Assembly (NCBI RefSeq): GCF_000419605.1 | Contig: NZ_ATTI01000001.1 | Coordinates: 2,700,501-2,764,500, forward strand | Source of the DNA: Sphingomonas phyllosphaerae 5.2 | GTDB taxonomy: Bacteria > Pseudomonadota > Alphaproteobacteria > Sphingomonadales > Sphingomonadaceae | Direction of reading: 5' to 3' | DNA length: 64,000 nucleotides | Shown: positions 1 to 12,137 of the stretch, in pieces | Layout of the letters: the number at the start of each line of letters is the position of its first letter | Position numbering within the stretch: position 1 is the first letter of the stretch | Translations under genes and position numbers: made by a program | Notes under the pieces: model-generated | The model's database searches: none | Seen by the model: only the letters and a program-made list of their open reading frames with translations | What the model was told of the DNA's origin: nothing

Positions 1-103
1 CCAGCAGCAGCTTCTTGTAGTCGGCGCCTTCGGCGTACCAACGGCTGTCCCAGGTGCGGTTGATCTGCAGGCGCAGACCGATCGGGTTGCTCTTATGACC
101 CAT
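1..103 (-). CDS. rpsC: 30S ribosomal protein S3, N-terminal part (cut by window edge)
   Basis: About 34 N-terminal residues are visible, beginning [12 protein letters not shown], the standard start of bacterial S3. S3 binds the head of the small subunit and lines the mRNA entry tunnel. The ATG at 103 shares its first base with the last base of the rplV stop codon (TAATG), so translation is probably coupled. It continues the S10 operon beyond the window. Identity is secure from the N-terminus and the gene order; the KH domains lie outside. Confidence 0.95.
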   Translation of the reverse strand, partial: MGHKSNPIGLRLQINRTWDSRWYAEGADYKKLLL

Positions 104-480
104 TAGGCTTCTTCCTGCTCGCGCACGACGATCCGCAGCCGTGAGAACGGCTTCAGGATCCGGGTGGACTTGCCGCGGCCGCGCGTTGCGAACCGCTTCA
201 TGGTGATCGACTTGCCGACCGACGCCTCGGCGACGACCAGTGCATCGACGTCGAGGTTGTGGTTGTTCTCGGCGTTGGCGATGGCCGAAGCCAGAACCTT
301 GCGCGCATCGATCGCCATCGACTTCTTCGAGAAGGCGAGGATGTTCAGCGCATCACCGACCTTGCGACCGCGGATCAACGCAGCGACCAGGCCCAGCTTC
401 TGTGCCGAACCACGGATCTGCGTGCCGACCGACAACGCTTCCTTGTCGCCGACCTTGCGGGGGGACTGAGGCTTGCTCAT
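103..480 (-). CDS. rplV: 50S ribosomal protein L22
   Basis: 125 residues, normal for alphaproteobacterial L22. L22 binds 23S rRNA and its long beta-hairpin reaches into the peptide exit tunnel. That hairpin is visible as a basic stretch around residues 93-108 ([15 protein letters not shown]). The gene lies between rpsS and rpsC and overlaps each by one base (TGATG with rpsS, TAATG with rpsC), the usual tight S10-operon packing. Start ATG at 480. Confidence 0.98.
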   Translation of the reverse strand: MSKPQSPRKVGDKEALSVGTQIRGSAQKLGLVAALIRGRKVGDALNILAFSKKSMAIDARKVLASAIANAENNHNLDVDALVVAEASVGKSITMKRFATRGRGKSTRILKPFSRLRIVVREQEEA

Positions 481-755
481 CAGCGCTTGCCCTTCTTGTC
501 AGCCGCGTGACCCGGGAAATAACGGGTCGGCGCGAATTCACCGAGCTTCATGCCGACCATGTCCTCGTTCACCGTCACCGGCACGAACTTGCGGCCGTTA
601 TAGACGGTGAAGGTCAGGCCGATGAACTGCGGCAGGATGGTGGAGCGACGCGACCAGGTCTTGATCGGCGCACGGCCGCCAGCGTCCTGTGCGACTTCGG
701 CCTTCTTGAGCAAGCTCAGCTCAACGAACGGGCCCTTCCATACGGAGCGCGCCAT
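480..755 (-). CDS. rpsS: 30S ribosomal protein S19
   Basis: 91 residues beginning [16 protein letters not shown], full length for S19, which binds the 3' domain of 16S rRNA in the 30S head next to S13. The basic, lysine-rich tail is typical. The ATG at 755 shares one base with the rplB stop (TAATG) and the stop overlaps the rplV start, so it is co-translated with its neighbours in the S10 operon. Confidence 0.98.
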   Translation of the reverse strand: MARSVWKGPFVELSLLKKAEVAQDAGGRAPIKTWSRRSTILPQFIGLTFTVYNGRKFVPVTVNEDMVGMKLGEFAPTRYFPGHAADKKGKR

Positions 756-1588
756 TACTTCTTCCTCGCGTGACGGCTACGGATGATCATCTTGTCCGTC
801 GCCTTGTTGTGGCGCGTGCGCGCACCCTTGGTCGGCTTGCCCCACGGCGTCACCGGATGGCGACCGCCCGAGGTCCGGCCTTCGCCACCGCCGTGCGGGT
901 GGTCGACCGGGTTCTTCGCCACACCGCGCGTCAGCGGACGCTTGCCCATCCAGCGCGAACGGCCGGCCTTGCCGAGGTTCTGGTTCTGGTTGTCCGGGTT
1001 GGAAACCGCACCGACCGTCGCCATGCAATCGCCGTGAATGTAGCGCTGCTCGCCCGAGTTCAGGCGCACGATCACCATGCCGCGGTCACGACCGACGACT
1101 TGGACGTACGTGCCCGCCGAACGTGCGATCTGGCCGCCCTTGCCGGGCTTCATCTCGACGTTGTGGACGATGGTGCCGACCGGCATCTGGCCGAGCTCCA
1201 TCGCATTGCCCGGCTTCACGTCGGTCTTGCGACCGGCGACGACCTTGTCGCCCACCGCGAGCCGCTGCGGCGCGATGATGTATGACTGCTCGCCGTCCGG
1301 ATACGAAACCAGCGCGATGAACGCGGTGCGGTTGGGATCATATTCCAGCCGCTCGACCGTGCCGTCCACGTCCCACTTGCGACGCTTGAAGTCGATGAAG
1401 CGATAACGCTGCTTGTGACCGCCGGCGATGCCGCGCGAGGTCACATGGCCCTTGTTGTTGCGGCCGCCGCTCTTGCGCTTGCCTTCGGTCAGCGCCTTGA
1501 CAGGCTTGCCCTTCCACAGCGACGACTTGTCGACGAGGATCAGGCCGCGCTGCGCCGGCGATGTCGGGTTATAATGCTTGAGTGCCAT
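755..1588 (-). CDS. rplB: 50S ribosomal protein L2
   Basis: 277 residues from the ATG at 1588 ([11 protein letters not shown]). The reading frame is open 18 codons further upstream, but that part overlaps rplW and looks non-coding, so it is left out. L2 is a core 23S rRNA-binding protein needed for subunit joining and peptidyl transferase assembly. The signature loop [10 protein letters not shown] lies near residues 229-238 and the C-terminus is strongly basic. It follows rplW by one base and overlaps rpsS by one. Confidence 0.98.
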   Translation of the reverse strand: MALKHYNPTSPAQRGLILVDKSSLWKGKPVKALTEGKRKSGGRNNKGHVTSRGIAGGHKQRYRFIDFKRRKWDVDGTVERLEYDPNRTAFIALVSYPDGEQSYIIAPQRLAVGDKVVAGRKTDVKPGNAMELGQMPVGTIVHNVEMKPGKGGQIARSAGTYVQVVGRDRGMVIVRLNSGEQRYIHGDCMATVGAVSNPDNQNQNLGKAGRSRWMGKRPLTRGVAKNPVDHPHGGGEGRTSGGRHPVTPWGKPTKGARTRHNKATDKMIIRSRHARKK

Positions 1589-1589
1589 C

Positions 1590-1904
1590 TTACTTGGCCC
1601 CCTCGGTGACGTCGATCGACTGCCCCTCGCGGAGCGTGACAATCGCCTTCTTCATGTCGGACCGCTGGTAGGGCGCACCCTTCCAACGCTTGGTCTTGCC
1701 CTTCTGGACGATCGTGTTGACGCTGACGACGCTGACGTCGAACAGCGCTTCCACAGCCGCCTTGATCTCGGGCTTGGTCGCCTTGTTCGCGACCTTGAAG
1801 ACTACCGCGTTCTGCTCGGACAGCAGCGTCGCCTTCTCGGTGATGTGCGGCGCGACAATCACGTCGTAATGACGGTTGTCGATCGCCTTTGCCGGCTTAG
1901 CCAT
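1590..1904 (-). CDS. rplW: 50S ribosomal protein L23
   Basis: 104 residues, close to the usual 96-105. L23 sits at the exit of the peptide tunnel and is the docking site of trigger factor and SRP. The sequence has the expected start ([15 protein letters not shown]), in which the conserved ITEKA block is clear. Its start overlaps the end of rplD by 8 bases, which suggests translational coupling. Confidence 0.97.
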   Translation of the reverse strand: MAKPAKAIDNRHYDVIVAPHITEKATLLSEQNAVVFKVANKATKPEIKAAVEALFDVSVVSVNTIVQKGKTKRWKGAPYQRSDMKKAIVTLREGQSIDVTEGAK

Positions 1905-2511
1905 TGAAGCGCGCCTCCAGCTTCTCGACCGCCGCGCGCGTCAGCACCAGCGTGTCAGCCTTGATGATATCGTAGACGTTCGCGCCCACGGCCGGCAGCA
2001 GGTCCACGCCCGGCAGGTTGCGACCGGCGCGGAAGCCTTCGCCCGCCTCGCCGTCGATCACCAGCGTGCGCTTGCCCGCGTTCAGCGTCGCGAAATGGCC
2101 CTTCAGGTCCTTGGTCTTGGCGACCTCAAAACCTTCGAGAACGATCAGCGAGCCCGCCTTGGCGTGGCTGCTGAGTGCCATCTTCAGGCCCAGCGCGCGG
2201 ATCTTCTTGTTAAGACCCGGATTGAAGTCGCGGACGCGGGCGCCGTGCGCCTTACCACCGCCGACGAACACCGGAGCACGCCGATCGCCGTGACGAGCGA
2301 CGCCGCCACCCTTCTGGCGACCGAGCTTCTTGCCGGTGCGTGCGACATCCGAACGCTCGCGCGTACCGCGCGCGGTGGCGCGACGCTTCTCGAGCTGCCA
2401 GGTCACGACACGGTGCAGGATGTCGGCGCGCGGATCGAGGCCGAAGACCTCGTCGTTGAGCTCGATGTCCGCCGCGTCGGTGCCGGCGAAGGAAGAAACC
2501 TTGACCTTCAC
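1897..2511 (-). CDS. rplD: 50S ribosomal protein L4 (GTG start)
   Basis: 204 residues, beginning with GTG at 2511. L4 is a 23S rRNA-binding protein whose extended loop lines the exit tunnel; in many bacteria it also represses its own operon. The conserved rRNA-binding segment [23 protein letters not shown] loop is visible around residues 60-85, followed by [14 protein letters not shown] Shine-Dalgarno-like AGGAGGG lies inside the end of rplC about 9 bases before the start; rplC ends 3 bases upstream. The end overlaps rplW by 8 bases. Confidence 0.97.
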   Translation of the reverse strand: MKVKVSSFAGTDAADIELNDEVFGLDPRADILHRVVTWQLEKRRATARGTRERSDVARTGKKLGRQKGGGVARHGDRRAPVFVGGGKAHGARVRDFNPGLNKKIRALGLKMALSSHAKAGSLIVLEGFEVAKTKDLKGHFATLNAGKRTLVIDGEAGEGFRAGRNLPGVDLLPAVGANVYDIIKADTLVLTRAAVEKLEARFNG

Positions 2512-2514
2512 TTC

Positions 2515-3246
2515 TTAGCCCTCCTGGCTCTCGGCAGCTGCCGGAGCAGGCTCTGCGGAAACATTGTTGTTGGCCGCCTTGATCGACGCCGGGAACGGCG
2601 CGCTCTCGTGGCGGTCCTGCTTGACGGCGTCCTTGACGAACAGCCATCCGCCCTTGGAGCCGGGGACCGAACCCTTCACGAAGATCAGGCCGCGCTCGAC
2701 GTCGGTGCCGACGATCTCGAGATTCTGCTGCGTGCGGTTACGGTCGCCCATGTGGCCGGCCATCTTCTTGTTCTTGAAGACGCGGCCCGGATCCTGGCGA
2801 TTACCGGTCGAACCGTGCGAACGGTGGCTGACCGACACGCCGTGCGTAGCGCGCAGGCCGCCGAAGTTCCAGCGCTTCATAGCGCCCGCGAAACCCTTGC
2901 CCTGCGTCCGGCCCTGGATGTCGACCAGCTGGCCGGCGACATAATGGTCCGCCGAGAGCTCGGCGCCGACGTCGAGGAGGTTATCCTCGGTGACGCGGAA
3001 TTCATGGACGATTGCCTTGGGCTCCACTTCGGCCTTGCCGAAATGGCCGCGCTGCGGCTTGGCGACATTCTTGGCCTTGGCAATGCCAGCACCAAGTTGG
3101 ACGGCGGTATAGCCATCCCGATCATTCTCGCGACGAGCGATGACCTGAAGCGCCTCGATCTGCAGGACGGTGACCGGCACGTGGCGGCCGTCGTCCTGGA
3201 ACAGGCGGGTCATCCCCATTTTCTTCGCGATCACGCCAGTACGCAT
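2515..3246 (-). CDS. rplC: 50S ribosomal protein L3
   Basis: 243 residues from ATG at 3246 ([20 protein letters not shown]). A Shine-Dalgarno AAGGAGC about 6 bases upstream fixes this start; a frame extension of 23 codons further up has no such support. L3 is an early-assembly 23S rRNA-binding protein near the peptidyl transferase centre. The long internal loop with [20 protein letters not shown] is present. The Ala/Glu-rich C-terminal tail (about 15 residues) is a common alphaproteobacterial extension. It is separated from rpsJ by a 294-base structured spacer, which is unusual. Confidence 0.97.
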   Translation of the reverse strand: MRTGVIAKKMGMTRLFQDDGRHVPVTVLQIEALQVIARRENDRDGYTAVQLGAGIAKAKNVAKPQRGHFGKAEVEPKAIVHEFRVTEDNLLDVGAELSADHYVAGQLVDIQGRTQGKGFAGAMKRWNFGGLRATHGVSVSHRSHGSTGNRQDPGRVFKNKKMAGHMGDRNRTQQNLEIVGTDVERGLIFVKGSVPGSKGGWLFVKDAVKQDRHESAPFPASIKAANNNVSAEPAPAAAESQEG

Positions 3247-3540
3247 GATCCGTTGCTCCTTGACAGAGGCACCCTGAAGCCCATCCCCAGGGTGCTTGCG
3301 ATCCCCGGCTTGCACCGTGGATCAGGTCCGGCCCGGAATAGCGAAGCGTGCCCCCGTCCCGGGCTGGGCGCTCCTCGCGAAAGGAGCAGACGGGAGACGC
3401 TGGACCCGGTCGCCCGAGAGCGGCCGGCGGTATCTCATGTTCGTCGGAGCACGGGCACCCCCGGCAGCTCCTCCCGTTTCGTGCGATACACACGAAACGA
3501 GAAACCCGCGGGACTCACGTCAACCGCGGGAGCCGGCCGA
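3247..3540 (-). promoter_or_regulatory. Structured 294-base spacer between rpsJ and rplC
   Basis: No gene is seen here. Read on the minus strand, four inverted repeats follow the rpsJ stop: arms 3505-3511/3524-3530 (7 bp, GC-rich, followed by TTTCTCGTTT); 3475-3483/3491-3499 (9 bp perfect arms, 7-base loop); 3370-3375/3382-3387 (6 bp); and 3269-3275/3289-3295 (7 bp), the last ending 23 bases before the rplC ATG. The first resembles an attenuator or intrinsic terminator. S10-operon genes usually sit within tens of bases of each other, so this may be a regulatory leader for rplC onward. That role is inferred. Confidence 0.5.
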
Positions 3541-3849
3541 TTACGCCAGCTTGATCTCGACGTCAACACCGGCCGCGAGGTCGAGCTTCATCAGCGCGTC
3601 GACGGTCTGCGGGGTCGGCTGGACGATGTCGAGCATCCGCTTGTAGGTGCGAACCTCGAACTGCTCGCGCGACTTCTTATCGATGTGCGGCCCACGGTTG
3701 ACCGTGAACTTCTCGATGCGGGTCGGGAGCGGAATGGGACCACGGATGAGCGCGCCAGTACGACGCGCAGTCTCGGCGATGTCGCCAGTCGCCTGATCGA
3801 GCACGCGATGATCGAACGCCTTCAGGCGGATGCGGATGTTGCTGTCCAT
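3541..3849 (-). CDS. rpsJ: 30S ribosomal protein S10
   Basis: 102 residues from ATG at 3849 ([20 protein letters not shown]), the normal length. The frame is open for 46 codons upstream, but that stretch is not ribosomal-protein-like and overlaps the tuf downstream region. S10 joins the 30S head and, with NusB, the antitermination complex. The conserved [19 protein letters not shown] block is at about residues 38-56. First gene of the S10 operon; a terminator lies between it and tuf. Confidence 0.98.
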   Translation of the reverse strand: MDSNIRIRLKAFDHRVLDQATGDIAETARRTGALIRGPIPLPTRIEKFTVNRGPHIDKKSREQFEVRTYKRMLDIVQPTPQTVDALMKLDLAAGVDVEIKLA

Positions 3850-3978
3850 AGTCCCTACCAATGCGAAAGAGCGGGGCGACTGACGCCCGCCTGACAGATC
3901 AACCGCCAGGCGAATCGAGGCCACCTCTTGCTGTTCTCGTACGAAAACCGAAGCGGCGGCATTAGAGCCGCCCACACT

Positions 3979-4020
3979 AAAAGGCAACCGCCCGACACAC
4001 CTTTCGGCATGCCGGGCGGT
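3979..4020 (-). terminator. Intrinsic terminator after tuf
   Basis: On the minus strand the 34 bases 4020-3987 fold into a 15-bp stem (with a few G-T pairs) closed by a GAAA tetraloop, followed by TGCCTTTT. It lies 70 bases beyond the tuf stop and 130 bases before rpsJ. This is the most convincing hairpin in the ribosomal cluster. It implies that part of tuf transcription ends here and that rpsJ has its own promoter between 3850 and 3978, although no good -35/-10 pair is visible there. Confidence 0.75.
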
Positions 4021-4090
4021 AACTTTTGCGACGGACCGCTCACACGACCCGCCCTCGCGGTCCGGATGCCCAGAGGCACCCGGCCGGCGA

Positions 4091-5287
<1,197 letters not shown>

Positions 5288-5505
5288 TGTTTCCCTACCT
5301 TCTTGGATTCGTCTTCGCGAACGGAGCCGCAACAGAACGCGGCCCCATAACGGGTGTTTCTCGGTTTCGCAAACCCTGACCGATAAAGGCCGGAGTTGGC
5401 GAGGCCAGCACGGTGGTGATTCCCGTGCTGTAGGACAGGTCGGCAGCGCCGGCCGGCCGGCCGGCGTGCATCGCCTCGGCGCCCGGCGAACCGGGCGCCG
5501 CGCGA
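5288..5505 (-). other. fusA-tuf intergenic region with hairpins
   Basis: 218 bases without a gene. Six bases after the fusA stop, 5477-5486 pairs with 5491-5500 (10 bp perfect stem; on the minus strand the loop is TTCG), a very stable hairpin without a T-tract. Next comes a GGCC-repeat palindrome (about 5443-5464), then a 7-bp inverted repeat (5407-5413/5423-5429). These could slow 3' decay or separate fusA and tuf mRNA. No clear promoter was found. Confidence 0.4.
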
Positions 5506-7581
<2,076 letters not shown>

Positions 7582-7601
7582 GATGAGGCTTCCTTAGCGA
7601 T

Positions 7602-7633
7602 GTGGGGAGCACAGCATGTCGCCGGCTCCCCAC
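7602..7633 (-). other. Hairpin in the rpsG-fusA spacer
   Basis: Perfect 9-bp arms GTGGGGAGC and GCTCCCCAC enclose a 14-base loop in the 107-base gap between rpsG and fusA. There is no T-run, so it is more likely an mRNA processing or stability element than a terminator. It is seen directly; the role is inferred. Confidence 0.4.
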
Positions 7634-7688
7634 GATATAGGTCAGATCTGAGACGCTTCCAAGACAGGCAGCGTCCGCACCGCCGGTG

Positions 7689-8159
7689 TTACCAGCGATA
7701 GTGCGAGAAGGCGCGGTTCGCTTCCGCCATGCGGTGCGTGTCCTCGCGCTTCTTAACCGCGTTGCCGCGGTTGTTCGACGCATCGAGCAGCTCGCCCGAC
7801 AGCCGCGCCGACATCGTGTTCTCGCTGCGGCCGCGCGCCGCGGTGATCAGCCAGCGGATCGCCAGCGCCTGCGCGCGCTCCGGACGCACCTCGACCGGCA
7901 CCTGGTAGGTCGCACCGCCGACGCGGCGCGAACGGACCTCGATACCCGGCTTGATGTTGTTCAGCGCATCATGGAACACGCCGATCGGCTCGCGCTTCGC
8001 GCGGGTCTCGACGGTTTCCATCGCCGAATAGACGATGCCTTCCGCGACCGACTTCTTGCCATCCAGCATGACCGAATTCATGAACTTGGACAGAACCTCA
8101 TCCCCGTACACGGGATCAGGCAGGATTTCCCGCTTTTCGGGGCGACGACGACGAGCCAT
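7689..8159 (-). CDS. rpsG: 30S ribosomal protein S7
   Basis: 156 residues, the standard length. S7 nucleates assembly of the 30S head by binding the 3' major domain of 16S rRNA, and in many bacteria represses the str operon. The N-terminus [16 protein letters not shown] and the block [19 protein letters not shown] (about residues 78-96) are characteristic. It lies 63 bases downstream of rpsL and 107 bases upstream of fusA. Confidence 0.98.
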   Translation of the reverse strand: MARRRRPEKREILPDPVYGDEVLSKFMNSVMLDGKKSVAEGIVYSAMETVETRAKREPIGVFHDALNNIKPGIEVRSRRVGGATYQVPVEVRPERAQALAIRWLITAARGRSENTMSARLSGELLDASNNRGNAVKKREDTHRMAEANRAFSHYRW

Positions 8160-8222
8160 CTCAGATTTCCTTGAATGATCTTCAGCGAACCCGGAACCCG
8201 TCCGGCGCTTACTCTGGCTGGA

Positions 8223-8594
8223 TTACTTGGGACGCTTCGCGCCGTACTTCGAACGGCTCTGCTTGCGGTCCTTCACGCCCTGCGTGTCGAGCACGCCGCG
8301 CAGCACGTGGTAGCGCACGCCCGGAAGATCGCGCACACGACCACCGCGGATCAGCACCACGGAGTGCTCCTGCAGGTTGTGGCCCTCGCCCGGGATATAG
8401 CTGATGACTTCGCGGCTGTTAGTCAGGCGAACCTTGGCCACCTTGCGCAACGCCGAGTTCGGCTTCTTCGGGGTCGTGGTGTAGACACGGGTGCAAACGC
8501 CGCGCTTTTGCGGGTTCTGCTCCATCGCAGGGACCTTGCTCTTGGCCTTCTGCGGATCGCGGCCCTTGCGGACCAGCTGGTTGATTGTCGGCAT
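8223..8594 (-). CDS. rpsL: 30S ribosomal protein S12
   Basis: 123 residues from ATG at 8594 ([12 protein letters not shown]); an in-frame ATG four codons upstream gives a non-family start. S12 controls decoding accuracy. The streptomycin-resistance hot spots are in the wild-type form: [16 protein letters not shown] around Lys43 and the [10 protein letters not shown] block around Lys88-type positions, where [10 protein letters not shown] is seen. First gene of the str operon. A Shine-Dalgarno GAAAGGTGAAGG lies just upstream. Confidence 0.98.
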   Translation of the reverse strand: MPTINQLVRKGRDPQKAKSKVPAMEQNPQKRGVCTRVYTTTPKKPNSALRKVAKVRLTNSREVISYIPGEGHNLQEHSVVLIRGGRVRDLPGVRYHVLRGVLDTQGVKDRKQSRSKYGAKRPK

Positions 8595-8827
8595 TGAAGC
8601 CTTCACCTTTCGTATAGGTTACTTTGCTGGAGCCCTGAAACACAGACTTGGAATACGAAAAGGACCGCGGGGCCGCACGAAGGCGACCACCGGATGGTCC
8701 AGCTGCATCCAGCAATGTTCAAACTGCCCGGTGGAGTCGCCTCCATCCGGCCCGGCGCGCTATACGCGGGCCTGTCGCATCGGTCAATCGCCACCATAAG
8801 CAGCGTCGCTGCTTGCCGGGGCTTGCC

Positions 8828-9532
8828 ATGACGGCGGTTGGTGTGGCGCTGTCGCTCAAACTGCAAGCGATCTTCATCGCGCCGCTGGTGCTGGCAATGC
8901 TGCTGGCCGGCCGCGCACGGTGGTGGACGCTGGCGCTTCCGCCGGCGGTATACACCGCCGCGATGCTGCCGGCGTGGATCGCCGGGCGTCCCGCGCGGGA
9001 ACTGGCGCTGCTGTACGTCGCGCAGGGGCAGCACTTCCACGACCTCGCGCGATCGGTTCCGAATATCTGGCAGATCCTGCGGGCGCTGGTGACGATCCCG
9101 TACCATGTCGGCATCGTGGTGGGACTGGTCGCCGCCGCGACGGTGACGGTGGCTCTTGCATGGCGCGCGCGGCGTCATCTCGACGGTCCGGCCGACGTGC
9201 TGCTGACGGCGCTCGCCGGCGCGATGCTGATCCCCTACGTCCTGCCCAAGATGCACAACCGCTACTTCTTCATGGCCGACGTGCTTGCGTTCGCTTACGC
9301 CTTTGTCCGCCCCGCCCCTCGCACGTTGCGGATCATGGGGCTGGCGCAGATCGGGTCGTTGCTGGCCTATGCCACCTTCCTCCTGCACCTGACCGGCGGC
9401 GCGTTCGTCGGCGCGTTCTTCGTGAGCGGTGCGCTGGTGCTGGTGCTGCGCAAGGTGCGCGAGCGGATGCCGCGCATCGCGCCCACGCGCGCTCACTTGA
9501 GCGGGTCGTGCCCCCAGTTCATCAGCGAGTAG
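8828..9532 (+). pseudogene. C-terminal remnant of a GT-C type (GT87-like) membrane glycosyltransferase
   Basis: The first ATG in a convincing frame (8828) opens straight into a membrane helix (KLQAIFIAPLVLAMLLAG), followed by four or five more hydrophobic segments and LPKMHNRYFFMADVLAFAY. This resembles the late part of polyprenol-phosphate-dependent mannosyltransferases (DUF2029/GT87-like), which are usually about 400 residues; only 234 remain and the N-terminal catalytic loops are missing. The open frame extends upstream to 8648, but that part is Arg-rich and looks non-coding. The start abuts the str-operon promoter region. The 3' end overlaps the convergent DUF3140 gene by 40 bases. A short functional membrane protein is not excluded. 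Confidence 0.5.
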
Positions 9533-9837
9533 CGCCAGTCGGAATGCTCCTTGTCGCTCGCCGGTCCGCCCTGCGCCAGGTGGCGGTGAACGTAGCCGAC
9601 CACCTTCTTCATGTGCGCGTAATCGTCGTCGGTCAGATCGGCCTTCTTGGTGCGCTTGATCTCGACGATGCGCCGGCCTGAGCGGTGGCCGACGCTCTCG
9701 CCCGCGCCGTCGCCATCGGCGCCCTTCCACCCGACGCGCTTGCTGTCGTCGCTCTCGAGGAACGCCTCCAGCGCGGCGGGCGCCATGTTCACTGCCTCGG
9801 CGAAATCCTTCGCGATCCGGTCGTGGTCGTCGGCCAT
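9493..9837 (-). CDS. DUF3140 family protein
   Basis: 114 residues (MADDHDRIAKDFAEAVNMAP). The second of two nearby ATGs is chosen because AAGGAG lies six bases before it. The protein is small, soluble and charged, with KRVGWKGADG and EIKRTKKADLTDDD motifs and a C-terminal SDWRYSLMNWGHDP, matching the DUF3140 family, which is sometimes annotated as DNA-binding without good evidence. The function is unknown. It is convergent with the glycosyltransferase remnant, overlapping it by 40 bases, and is probably monocistronic. Confidence 0.75.
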   Translation of the reverse strand: MADDHDRIAKDFAEAVNMAPAALEAFLESDDSKRVGWKGADGDGAGESVGHRSGRRIVEIKRTKKADLTDDDYAHMKKVVGYVHRHLAQGGPASDKEHSDWRYSLMNWGHDPLK

Positions 9838-9880
9838 GTGCATCTCCTTGCCGACGACAAAGCGCCACGGCCGCAGTGGT

Positions 9881-11164
9881 TCAATCCACCTTGACCCCGC
9901 CCTTCACCACCGCGACCGGATGCTCCAGCACGGTCACGTCGCGCAGCGGGTCGCCCGCCACCGCCACCATATCGCCATAGTGCCCGGGCGCGATCGCTCC
10001 GACGTCGCTCTCGCGCCCCAATGCCTGCGCTGCGCTGGTGGTGGCGGCGCGGATCGCTTGCAGCGGGGTCATGCCCCATTCGACCATCTTGGCGAATTGC
10101 TTGCCGTTGTCGCCGTGCGGGTAGACGCCGGCGTCGGTCCCGAACGTCATCGGCACGCCCATCCGGAAGGCGCGCTGGAAGGTCTGGCGCTGCTTCAGCC
10201 CGATCGCCTTTTCCTTGTCGAGGCTCTCCTGCTCGGTGCCGTTCTTCGTGCCCGTCGCCAGGATATAATCGTCGTTGTAGATGTCCATGTCGAACCACGT
10301 CCTGTGCTCGATCGCCAGCTTCATCGCCTCGTCGGACGCGAGACTGACGTGCTCGATCGTGTCGATCCCGGCGCGGATCGCGGCCTTGATCCCCTCGTCG
10401 CCATGTGCGTGCGCGGCGACCTTCAGGTGGAGCATGTGCGCCTCGTCGGCGATGGCGCGCATCTCCTCCTCGCTCAATTGCTGCCCGCCGACCGAATCAC
10501 CCAGCGAGAACACGCCGCCGGTCGCGCAGATCTTGATGACCTGCGCGCCATATTTGTGCAGCCAGCGCACCTTGGCGCGCGCCTCGCCGGGCGAATTGAC
10601 GACCGATGGCAGCTGCTTGTCCCACGACGGCGGAAGCGCATTGTCGTCGCAATGCCCGCCGGTGGCGCCGATCGCATAGCCCGCCGCCACGATCCGCGGC
10701 CCGATCACCCAGCCACCGTCGATCGCTTCGCGCAGCCCGATGTCCTGGAAGTCCGCCGACCCGACATTGCGCACCGTGGTGAAGCCGGCGCGGAGCGTCT
10801 TGGCGGCGTTTGCCACCGAGACCGCACCCCAGAAGCTGTCGGTGTACTTCAGCGTCTGGTACCCGCCGATCTCGGCCAGCGAGGTCAGGTGAACGTGCAT
10901 GTCGATCAACCCGGGCAGCAAGGTGACGTCGCCGAGGTCGACCCGCGTCGCCCCCGCCGGCGCCGCGCCCGCCGCCTTCCCGCGCGAGCCGACCGAAACG
11001 ATCCGCCCGTCGGTGACGACGATTACCGGATCGGCCACCATCGTGCCGGTCGCCACGTCCAGCATCCGCGCCGCGGTCACCACGCTGGTATCCGCCGCCG
11101 CCGGCGCGGCCAGCGCCATCGCGGCCACGGCCGCGGCGCCGTGCCATCCCCTGAACATCGTCAT
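9881..11164 (-). CDS. Secreted amidohydrolase-family metalloenzyme
   Basis: 427 residues with a signal peptide (about 1-25, AAAVAAMALAAPAAA). Amidohydrolase/TIM-barrel metal motifs are present: HVH at 90-92, a probable carbamylated Lys in VIKICATGG, AAHAHGDEG, IEHVSL and FGTDAGVYPHGDN. The family includes imidazolonepropionase-like enzymes and Xaa-Pro dipeptidases described in Caulobacter relatives. The substrate cannot be assigned; a periplasmic dipeptidase or cyclic-amide hydrolase is most likely. Start ATG at 11164 (a second at 11158). It lies 66 bases beyond the LysR gene start side with no obvious functional link. Confidence 0.8.
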   Translation of the reverse strand: MTMFRGWHGAAAVAAMALAAPAAADTSVVTAARMLDVATGTMVADPVIVVTDGRIVSVGSRGKAAGAAPAGATRVDLGDVTLLPGLIDMHVHLTSLAEIGGYQTLKYTDSFWGAVSVANAAKTLRAGFTTVRNVGSADFQDIGLREAIDGGWVIGPRIVAAGYAIGATGGHCDDNALPPSWDKQLPSVVNSPGEARAKVRWLHKYGAQVIKICATGGVFSLGDSVGGQQLSEEEMRAIADEAHMLHLKVAAHAHGDEGIKAAIRAGIDTIEHVSLASDEAMKLAIEHRTWFDMDIYNDDYILATGTKNGTEQESLDKEKAIGLKQRQTFQRAFRMGVPMTFGTDAGVYPHGDNGKQFAKMVEWGMTPLQAIRAATTSAAQALGRESDVGAIAPGHYGDMVAVAGDPLRDVTVLEHPVAVVKGGVKVD

Positions 11165-11230
11165 CTGCGTTTCCCCTTTTCCGGCAACATCATGCCGCGC
11201 ACAGGGGCGAAAGCAAGCGCGCTCGACGGA

Positions 11231-12118
11231 TCAGTCGCGCAACCGCGCGCTCAGGAATGCGATCAACGCCTCGACGCGTGCCGGGCGCAGCGAACTCGGC
11301 GGAGTCAGCAGGTGCAGCCCGATCGGCGCGGGCGCCCAATCGTGCAGGATCTCCACGACCTGCCCCGCTGCCAGCGCATCGCCGACGATGAACCCCGGCA
11401 GCCGCGCGATCCCCAGTCCGGCGATCAGCGCCGGAACCAGCGCCTCGCCGCTGTTCGCGCCCAGCGGCCCCGCCGCCCGCACCGAAACCTCGGCCCCACC
11501 CGGCCCACGGAAGCGCCACGGTCCGGTGATGTTCGTATAGCCGAGCAGCCGGTGCTCGCCGAGTTGCGCGGCATGCGTCGGTGTGCCGTGCGCCGCTAGA
11601 TACGACGGTGCCGCGACCAGATGCGCCGCGATCGAGCACAGCCGCCGCGCGCGCAGCGAACTGTCGGGCAGGTCGGCGATGCGCAGCGCGACGTCGAACC
11701 CCTCCGCGACGATATCGACCCGCGCGTCGGACAGGTGCAGCTCGATTTCGATCTGCGGGTGCTCGGCCAGGAATTCGGCGATCAGTGGCGCGACGTTCTT
11801 GATCCCGAAGCTCATCGGCACCGCCATCCGCACCCGCCCGCTCGGGGCGCTTGCCCCGACGCGCGCCGCTTCTTCGGCGGCCTGCGCCTCGGCGACGATC
11901 CGCGCGGCATGCTCCGCAAGCGGTCCGCCCGCTTCGGTCAGCGCCAGCCGTCGCGACGTGCGATGGAACAGCGACACCCCAAGATGCGCTTCCAGCCGCG
12001 ACACCGCCTTGGATACGGTCGCCTTGCTCAATCCGATCGCGTCGGCCGCGCCGCTGAACGAGCGGTGTTCGGCCACTGCGGCGAAGATCGCCCAGGCCTC
12101 TAGATCGGGGAGCCTCAT
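11231..12118 (-). CDS. LysR-family transcriptional regulator
   Basis: 295 residues. The N-terminal winged helix-turn-helix (about residues 5-64, with AADAIGLSKATVSKAVSRLE) is followed by a periplasmic-binding-protein-like effector domain. It is divergent from the pirin-wrbA unit across a 100-base gap containing a perfect inverted repeat (12138-12161). By the usual LysR logic it would regulate its own gene and the divergent pair, perhaps in response to a quinone or electrophile. The effector is not known. Confidence 0.9.
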   Translation of the reverse strand: MRLPDLEAWAIFAAVAEHRSFSGAADAIGLSKATVSKAVSRLEAHLGVSLFHRTSRRLALTEAGGPLAEHAARIVAEAQAAEEAARVGASAPSGRVRMAVPMSFGIKNVAPLIAEFLAEHPQIEIELHLSDARVDIVAEGFDVALRIADLPDSSLRARRLCSIAAHLVAAPSYLAAHGTPTHAAQLGEHRLLGYTNITGPWRFRGPGGAEVSVRAAGPLGANSGEALVPALIAGLGIARLPGFIVGDALAAGQVVEILHDWAPAPIGLHLLTPPSSLRPARVEALIAFLSARLRD

Positions 12119-12137
12119 GGCACGTCACCTATCGCGC

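Noticed and set aside
1876..3894. 672-codon open frame on the plus strand opposite rplD, rplC and rpsJ
   Set aside because: It is antisense to three certain ribosomal protein genes, has no start signal and shows the Arg/Asp/Leu-rich composition of GC-rich shadow frames.
5441..5464. (GGCC)n palindrome as a regulatory site
   Set aside because: Self-complementary by simple repetition; no supporting position or partner element.
8595..8827. Strong str-operon promoter
   Set aside because: A TATAC-like -10 occurs close to the rpsL start but no matching -35 was found; not supported well enough to list.
8648..8827. N-terminal 60 codons of the glycosyltransferase remnant frame
   Set aside because: Arg/Pro/His-rich sequence without helices or family likeness, overlapping the str upstream region; treated as non-coding.
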